Source: Comamonadaceae bacterium (lineage in GTDB: Bacteria > Pseudomonadota > Gammaproteobacteria > Burkholderiales > Burkholderiaceae_C). From it: a stretch of 6,467 bases of DNA. This document shows, one piece after another, positions 1 through 4,249 of the stretch. The notes beneath the pieces were generated by a model. It was not told the origin of the DNA, ran no database searches, and saw only the letters and a list, made by a program, of their open reading frames with translations. Each line of letters opens with the position of its first letter. Position 1 is the first letter of the stretch. Where the stretch lies: NCBI GenBank assembly GCA_013298415.1, contig JAAFHN010000153.1:1-6467 (forward strand), given 5' to 3'. The position numbers and the translations under genes were made by a program.

Positions 1-101
1 GCATTGCAATGAACTGGCTCTTGATCTGGGCTTGGTGGCAGGGCAGTTGCTTTCAACCCAAGTGCGGATACGCTGTGGGGCACTCGAAGGAGACGATGGC
101 G
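1..101. other. Leader region with no supported gene
   Basis: No gene is supported here. A frame running from base 2 to a stop at 112 is open at the left edge and could be the tail of an upstream gene. It shows no recognisable motif and overlaps the next gene's ribosome binding site and start. The frame of the binding protein also stays open back to an ATG at 9, but the peptide it adds is tryptophan- and cysteine-rich, unlike a signal peptide, and would bury the true one. Confidence 0.4.
87..92 (+). promoter_or_regulatory. Shine-Dalgarno site that decides the start at 102
   Basis: AAGGAG lies 9 nt ahead of the ATG at 102 but only 3 nt ahead of the in-frame ATG at 96. The spacing favours 102. 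Both starts precede the same signal peptide, so the mature protein would not change. Confidence 0.7.
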
Positions 102-1091
102 ATGATTTTTAGACGTTTTTGCACCTCTGTCCTAGCATTTGTTGCATTTGTTGCTGCAAGTAGCGTAGCGTTTTCACAAGCCTGGCCCAGCAAGCCAGTG
201 CGCATCGTGGTGCCGTTCGCACCAGGTGGCACCACAGATTTGCTCGCTCGCGCTGTCGCGCCCGAGCTCACCAAGGCCCTGGGCCAGAGCTTCATCGTGG
301 AAAACCGCGCCGGTGCGGGTGGCAACATCGGCAGCGAGGCAGTTGCCAAGAGCAACGATGGCCACACGTTGCTGATGGGCACTGTTGGCACGCACGGCAT
401 CAACCGCGCGCTCTATCCCACGCTGCCATATGACCCGATCAAGGATTTCGCGCCGATCACGGTCGTGGCCTATGTGCCCAATGTGATGGTGATGAATGCG
501 GAAAAAGCGCGCTCGCTCAATATTCAAAACGTGAACGACTTCATTGCCTACGCCAAGAAAAACCCCGGCAAGCTCAACATGGCCAGCTCGGGCAACGGCA
601 CCAGCATCCATTTGGCCGGTGAGCTCTTCAAAAGCATGACGGGCAGCTACCTCGTGCATTTCCCGTATCGCGGCTCTGGCCCGGCTCTGCTGGATTTGGT
701 GGGCGGCAGCATGGATGTGATGTTCGATAACTTGCCAAGCGCTTTGCCGCACATCCGCTCGGGCAAGCTCACCGCGTTCGCGGTAACGAGCGGCAAGCGC
801 AGCGATGCCTTGCCCAATGTGCCCACGGTGGCAGAAGCGGCAGGCTTAAAGGAGTTTGAGGCGAGTTCGTGGTTTGGCCTGCTCGCGCCTGCTGCCATGC
901 CTGCCGATCAGGTGCGCCGCATCCAAGCTGAGGTGTCAAAAGCCTTGGCCACGCCGGCCGTGAAAGAGCGCTTGCTAAGCCAAGGCGCAATCCCCGGGGG
1001 CAACACGCCGCAGCAGTTCGCCGCGCACATCGCTGCCGAGCATGAGAAGTGGGCCAAAGTGGTGAAGGCTTCCGGCGCCAAGGTGGATTGA
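102..1091 (+). CDS. Bug/TctC-family periplasmic substrate-binding protein
   Basis: This is a periplasmic binding protein of the Bug family (TctC-type, tripartite tricarboxylate transporter receptor), which captures small carboxylates or related solutes. Seen: a signal peptide with Arg-Arg at residues 4-5, a hydrophobic stretch at 10-24 and probable cleavage after FSQA (27). The mature protein opens with WPSKPVRIVVPFAPGG, the family signature, followed by TTD with the conserved Asp46. NRAGAGGNIG and DGHTLLMGT blocks follow, then a PYRGSGPALLDLVGG segment of the second lobe. At 330 residues it has the normal family length and looks intact. The start at 102 rests on AAGGAG at 87-92; the ATG at 96 is an alternative. 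No TctA or TctB membrane subunit is beside it, as is usual for orphan Bug genes in Burkholderiales. The ligand cannot be read from the sequence. Cys7 is too close to the N-terminus, and lacks a lipobox, to suggest a lipoprotein. Confidence 0.93.
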   Translation: MIFRRFCTSVLAFVAFVAASSVAFSQAWPSKPVRIVVPFAPGGTTDLLARAVAPELTKALGQSFIVENRAGAGGNIGSEAVAKSNDGHTLLMGTVGTHGINRALYPTLPYDPIKDFAPITVVAYVPNVMVMNAEKARSLNIQNVNDFIAYAKKNPGKLNMASSGNGTSIHLAGELFKSMTGSYLVHFPYRGSGPALLDLVGGSMDVMFDNLPSALPHIRSGKLTAFAVTSGKRSDALPNVPTVAEAAGLKEFEASSWFGLLAPAAMPADQVRRIQAEVSKALATPAVKERLLSQGAIPGGNTPQQFAAHIAAEHEKWAKVVKASGAKVD

Positions 1092-1156
1092 GCGATTTGG
1101 CCCTGTTGAGGCCTGATCCGTCAGCCCTAGTCGCTTAAGCCCACACCGAAGCACCC

Positions 1157-2179
1157 ATGGAACGCCCCTCGCTTAGCCTTTGCCTGCTCGGATTTGACGC
1201 GCCCGTGGTGGCACTCGTCGGCGATGTGGTGCGCTCGCTCGATGCACGCTGGCGCCCCCAATGGCGGGTGCTGGCAGATGCGCAAGCTCAGGCACAGGCC
1301 GATGCGTATTTGCTCTCAGCTGAGGCGCTGGCGCAATGGCAGGAGAGGGCGCAGGCCTCGGCAACCGAGCTGCCTGTTGCCCATGCTTGCCTGAGCCTCC
1401 CAGCCCAGGCTGCAAGTGGCGCACGTGTGTCCACCGATGGCAGCAGCGGAACCTCGGCCGCAGTATTGGCCGCGCTGCTGCGCTTGGAGCTCTTGCTGCG
1501 GCGCGATTTGGGCATCTACCGTCTGGGCGCCCAGGTGTTTCGCCGCTATCGTCTGGGTTTGCCTTTGCGGGGTGAATGGCATTTGGGCAGCGTGGAAAAG
1601 CTGGTGGCGCGGGTCGACTTTGACCACATGAATTTGGTGATGGATGCCTCGGCCACTCTGGATGAAATCGCGCGCTCGGGTTGGCATGCGGTTCCCGACC
1701 CCACTTCCGGCCACGTGAGCCCTGTTGCCCAAGCGATGCAAGATCCCCAAGAGCTGCGCGTGCTGGATGCCATGTGGCTCTTTGCCCGCTACTGCCCAGA
1801 AAACCTCTTGCCCATGCGCTATCGGCTGGCAAGGTACGGCTTGCTCGATTTGCCGCCCATGCCTGCAAAGAGCATGTCGCCAGCGATCTTTCGGGTGTTG
1901 CAAGCCTTGGGCGGTGGCACGGTGATGAATTTCAAAGAGCTTGCCGCCGCAACTGGCCTCAGCTCGCTTGCGCAGGCCAACGCTTTGGCGGGCCTGTGTT
2001 TTGCGGGTGCCTTGAGTTTGCGTTGGTCGGCCCCCGTGTCCGAGCGCGGCTCGCTCGGGGGCGATTCGCAGTCCCTCTCCAGCGACAGCGTTCGCGCAAG
2101 CGATGTGGGCCTGCTCACAGGTGGGCGCAACGCCTCTTCGCTGTCTGCCTTCCAGGAACTGCGCTCCTGGCTGCCGTGA
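1157..2179 (+). CDS. Hypothetical protein, possible C-terminal winged helix
   Basis: I do not recognise this 340-residue protein. No signal peptide or membrane segment is visible, so it is probably cytoplasmic. The N-terminal part (about 1-85) alternates hydrophobic strands (LSLCLLGF, WRVLADA, AYLLS) with Ala/Gln-rich helices, a pattern compatible with a receiver-like or Rossmann-like fold, but no phosphoacceptor signature is clear. The middle (about 105-220) is Leu/Arg-rich, with a VEKLVARVDFDHMNLVMD block. Residues about 242-292 (MSPAIFRVLQALGGG, then FKELAAATGLSS) read like a winged helix-turn-helix. The last 45 residues are Ser/Gly-rich and probably disordered. The Shine-Dalgarno is weak (GAAG at 1148-1151). 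The reading frame has codon use like its neighbours, and the other frames here are poorer candidates. A DNA-binding or regulatory role is only inference. Confidence 0.75.
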   Translation: MERPSLSLCLLGFDAPVVALVGDVVRSLDARWRPQWRVLADAQAQAQADAYLLSAEALAQWQERAQASATELPVAHACLSLPAQAASGARVSTDGSSGTSAAVLAALLRLELLLRRDLGIYRLGAQVFRRYRLGLPLRGEWHLGSVEKLVARVDFDHMNLVMDASATLDEIARSGWHAVPDPTSGHVSPVAQAMQDPQELRVLDAMWLFARYCPENLLPMRYRLARYGLLDLPPMPAKSMSPAIFRVLQALGGGTVMNFKELAAATGLSSLAQANALAGLCFAGALSLRWSAPVSERGSLGGDSQSLSSDSVRASDVGLLTGGRNASSLSAFQELRSWLP

Positions 2180-2269
2180 TGGCGCGCTGCGGATCGGCGC
2201 GGCTTCTGTTCATCGGTACATCATGAAAGGCTCTGTCGGCCAGGGCTGCCTCGTAAGACAATCCACACC

Positions 2270-2695
2270 ATGAACTTTTTGCTTTCACTTCATCCCTCGC
2301 TGCACGCCTTGCTGGGTGGTGTGCTGATTGGTTTGGCGGCGTGGTTGCTCTGGGCCTCGATTGGCCGCATTGCGGGCGTGAGCGGCATCGCGGCCTCTGC
2401 CCTTGCCACGCCCAAGCAAGAACCGTGGCGGTGGGCGTTTTTGGCGGCTTTGGTGGTGGTGGGCGGCGCAGCGCTTTGGTGGATGCCGCTGCCCACGCCG
2501 ATCCAACGTGGCAACGGCTTGCTGATCTTCTCAGGCGTGTTGGTGGGCGTGGGCACGGTGCTTGCCAACGGTTGCACCAGCGGGCATGGCGTGTGTGGTT
2601 TGGGGCGGCTGTCCAGGCGCTCGATGGTGGCTGTGGGCGTATTCATGGGCGCGGGCATCTTCACTGCGTCCGCTCTGTATTTGATAGCGAGATAG
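2270..2695 (+). CDS. YeeE/YedE-family sulfur transporter half, PmpA-like
   Basis: This is a small inner-membrane protein of the YeeE/YedE (sulfur transport) family, corresponding to the PmpA half of split two-gene versions. The family moves thiosulfate or related sulfur compounds into the cytoplasm using conserved cysteines. Seen: four hydrophobic segments at about 12-31, 55-72, 84-100 and 118-138. Between the third and fourth lies the hallmark block NGCTSGHGVCGLGRLSRRS at about 100-118, with Cys102 and Cys109. The length of 141 residues is normal for this half. No Shine-Dalgarno is visible ahead of the ATG; a TAAGAC-like element at 2254-2259 could be a -10 close to the start, but no good -35 accompanies it. 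The second half follows 51 bp downstream. The final residues (LIAR and the stop) lie at the edge of a dispersed repeat, so the C-terminus may be repeat-derived. Confidence 0.9.
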   Translation: MNFLLSLHPSLHALLGGVLIGLAAWLLWASIGRIAGVSGIAASALATPKQEPWRWAFLAALVVVGGAALWWMPLPTPIQRGNGLLIFSGVLVGVGTVLANGCTSGHGVCGLGRLSRRSMVAVGVFMGAGIFTASALYLIAR

Positions 2696-2736
2696 GTTGT
2701 ATTTACCTGGACAGAGCTTCAATTTCACTCAAAAAA
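2681..2736 (+). repeat. Dispersed AT-rich repeat, copy A
   Basis: The core at 2697-2716 (TTGTATTTACCTGGACAGAG) matches the reverse complement of 4843-4862 at 19 of 20 bases. Weaker similarity continues on both sides: TAGC occurs 8 nt before the core in both copies, and ATTT followed by a TCAAA-like string occurs after it. The stretch is AT-rich against a GC-rich background. It spans the stop codon of the first transporter half and most of the gap to the second. The outer limits are approximate. Confidence 0.65.
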
Positions 2737-2746
2737 CACGTTCCCC

Positions 2747-3259
2747 ATGATTCAAATCGTCTTCGCAGCCCTAGCTGGCGTGGTTTTTGCCATTGGTTTG
2801 GCGTTTTCCGGCATGTTGCAGCCCGCCAAAGTGCAAGGTTTTCTGAATCTGGCCGGGCTTTGGCATGGCATCAGTTGGCAGGGCGCACGCGGCTACTGGG
2901 ATCCTTCGCTGATGCTCGTGATGGCCAGCGCCTTGGTCGTCACGTTTTTGGGCTTTCGCTTCACGCCCCGGCCTGGTAAAGATTTCGCCACGCCTTGGGC
3001 GGCAGATGCCTACCAGCCGCCCGCAGATCGCGCGGCAGACAAGCGGCTGATCGCTGGCTCCGCGCTCTTTGGCATTGGCTGGGCGCTCGCTGGCTACTGC
3101 CCAGGGCCTGCGCTTGCCAGCATCACATCGAGCGCCGATGCGCTCTTGTTTTGCAGCGCCATGCTTGTGGCCATGTGGGCCACCAAGCACGTGCTGATGC
3201 ACATCGATGGCGAGATGCCTGGCACCGCGCTGAAGTCAGACGAAGACGACGAGGATTGA
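2747..3259 (+). CDS. DUF6691/YeeE-type transporter half, PmpB-like
   Basis: This is the second half of the split YeeE/YedE transporter (PmpB-like, DUF6691 type), an inner-membrane protein expected to pair with the product just upstream. Seen: an N-terminal hydrophobic segment (about 2-22) running into FSGMLQPAKVQGFLNLAG, a WDPSLMLVMA block at 51-60 that starts the second membrane segment, then LFGIGWALAGYCPGPAL at about 107-123 with Cys118, the likely thiol partner of the cysteines in the first half. A fourth segment lies at about 131-148. The length of 170 residues fits the family. It ends in an acidic tail (DEDDED). No Shine-Dalgarno is evident; the start is chosen because it places the first membrane helix as in relatives. 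The pair has no adjacent rhodanese, persulfide dioxygenase or BigR-type regulator inside the window, so its substrate is assigned by family only. Confidence 0.9.
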   Translation: MIQIVFAALAGVVFAIGLAFSGMLQPAKVQGFLNLAGLWHGISWQGARGYWDPSLMLVMASALVVTFLGFRFTPRPGKDFATPWAADAYQPPADRAADKRLIAGSALFGIGWALAGYCPGPALASITSSADALLFCSAMLVAMWATKHVLMHIDGEMPGTALKSDEDDED

Positions 3260-3283
3260 TCGGCGGGCATGGGGGCGGGGGCC

Positions 3284-4093
3284 TTACTTCGCCGGGCAAG
3301 CCCCGATGTAGCCGTTCGACGTGCTGGTTTCAGACTCCGCAGGCGATGTGCCGCGACCGTCAAACCACATTGGGATTTGGTTGCCCGTGCCATAGGCTTT
3401 CGATGCGCGGCGCTTGTCGTTGATGGTTTTGAAGATCACCCATTCGTCGTGCGCGCCCAAGCTCACGTTCACCCCTGCTTTGAGCGCGTAGTAGTTGCGA
3501 AAGCTCTGCGGCGTCACGCGGCGGCGCTCCACGGCCGATTTGAATTCAGGGTCTGAAATCAGGCGCTCGATGTAGATTTGGTTGATGCGCTCCATGTCGT
3601 TTTGGCCCGTCAAGCCAAGTGCGGCGGCGAAGTCAGAAGGGCCTACGAAATACACGTAGTCAAAGTCGTCGCCCATGCCGTTAGCGCCTTCCAAAAGCGC
3701 TGTCCACATCACCATGTATTCGCCGCCACCCGCGCGCTGGCCATTGAAATCGGGGATTTCTGCTTCCTTGGAGCCGGGGGCGAGCAGGTAAGTTTGGTTC
3801 GCGCCAAAGCGTGCTTCCACGCGCTTTTTGGTGTGCGCGCCCACGTCGCGGTTGATGTTGAAAAAGCCGCCGCCCAAGGTGGAAAGCGGCAGGCTTTGGT
3901 AGCCAATCGCTTTGCCGCGCCCGCGCTCCTCGGCAATGATCGCGCGCAGGTTTGCCAGGTTTTTCGCGATCAAGGGCTTGAAGCCGTCTTCGATGCAATA
4001 GCAAAGCCCATTGGGTGAGCAATCTGTGACCATCGCCGCCTGAGCAGAGGCTGAAAGCGCAAGAACGGCGGCAACAAGAGCAGAGCGGAGCAT
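3284..4093 (-). CDS. Secreted hypothetical protein with C..CxC cluster
   Basis: I do not recognise this family. The 269-residue product begins with a clear signal peptide (MLRSALVAAVLALSASAQA, cleavage after about residue 19 or 20), so it is exported, probably to the periplasm. The mature part begins with Cys25, Cys31 and Cys33 (DCSPNGLCYC), and a lone Cys266 lies four residues from the end; the four could form two disulfides or a metal site. Other visible blocks are a Gly-rich STLGGGFFNINRDVG (71-85), the GGGEYMVMW stretch (122-130), the aromatic-acidic DDFDYVYFVGP (142-152) and a basic VERRR (188-192). The frame is open back to an ATG at 4174, but the start at 4093 is chosen because the signal peptide begins there and AAAGGA lies 7 nt upstream. 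It converges on the transporter pair (24-bp gap) and diverges from icmF. No function is assigned. Confidence 0.82.
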   Translation of the reverse strand: MLRSALVAAVLALSASAQAAMVTDCSPNGLCYCIEDGFKPLIAKNLANLRAIIAEERGRGKAIGYQSLPLSTLGGGFFNINRDVGAHTKKRVEARFGANQTYLLAPGSKEAEIPDFNGQRAGGGEYMVMWTALLEGANGMGDDFDYVYFVGPSDFAAALGLTGQNDMERINQIYIERLISDPEFKSAVERRRVTPQSFRNYYALKAGVNVSLGAHDEWVIFKTINDKRRASKAYGTGNQIPMWFDGRGTSPAESETSTSNGYIGACPAK

Positions 4094-4100
4094 GGTGTTT

Positions 4101-4106
4101 TCCTTT
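4101..4106 (-). promoter_or_regulatory. Shine-Dalgarno site of the secreted-protein gene
   Basis: On the minus strand this reads AAAGGA, 7 nt ahead of the ATG at 4093. It supports that start over the in-frame ATG at 4174, which would add 27 residues ahead of the signal peptide. Confidence 0.7.
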
Positions 4107-4173
4107 TTGGTGATGGCAGGACTCGTTGACCGATAACGATAACCCAAGCGCGGCGAAGGAGCCAGGGGGTGCA

Positions 4174-4179
4174 TAAAAT
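4174..4179 (+). promoter_or_regulatory. Candidate -10 element for icmF
   Basis: TAAAAT matches the sigma70 -10 consensus at 5 of 6 positions and sits within the small inverted repeat GCAT-AAA-ATGC. Transcription would begin at about 4186, directly against the palindrome at 4187-4206. No convincing -35 is seen at the usual spacing, so the call is tentative. An alternative reading uses TTGACG at 4187-4192 as a -35, but no good -10 follows it. Confidence 0.35.
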
Positions 4180-4186
4180 GCGTGAG

Positions 4187-4206
4187 TTGACGTTACGTAA
4201 CGTCAA
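4187..4206. promoter_or_regulatory. Perfect 20-bp palindrome, probable operator
   Basis: TTGACGTTACGTAACGTCAA is identical to its own reverse complement over all 20 bases. It lies 43 bp ahead of the icmF start and 93 bp from the start of the divergent secreted-protein gene. Length, perfect symmetry and position fit an operator for a dimeric regulator. The ACGT-rich core resembles, from memory, sites predicted for MerR-family regulators of branched-chain and fatty-acid catabolism such as LiuR; that assignment is inference. The regulator's gene is not in the window. Confidence 0.7.
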
Positions 4207-4249
4207 TTGATCTCAGTGCGATCTGAGTGGGCTCCCAGGACGACAAAGC

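Noticed and set aside
9..101. N-terminal extension of the binding protein from the ATG at 9
   Set aside because: The added peptide is Trp/Cys-rich and precedes a proper signal peptide; the AAGGAG at 87-92 points to the start at 102 instead.
2..112. Tail of an upstream gene in the second frame, open at the left edge
   Set aside because: Only 36 codons, no recognisable motif, and it overlaps the ribosome binding site and start of the next gene; too little to support a call.
1092..1156. Possible terminator after the binding-protein gene
   Set aside because: Short imperfect hairpins (GGCC pairs, CTGA/TCAG) are present, but the stems are weak and no T-run follows.
1173..1868. Long minus-strand open frame under the 340-residue gene
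   Set aside because: The product is Pro/Arg/Ala/Ser-rich low complexity, typical of an antisense shadow in GC-rich DNA.
3260..3283. Bidirectional terminator between convergent genes
   Set aside because: The 24-bp gap is G-rich with no hairpin of useful length and no T-run on either strand.
4094..4174. Longer secreted-protein start at the ATG at 4174
   Set aside because: It would place 27 polar and basic residues ahead of a standard signal peptide that has its own ribosome binding site.
4212..4227. CTCAG/CTGAG hairpin in the icmF leader
   Set aside because: A five-base stem with a six-base loop is too small to claim as a regulatory structure; no riboswitch-like architecture or B12-box is visible.
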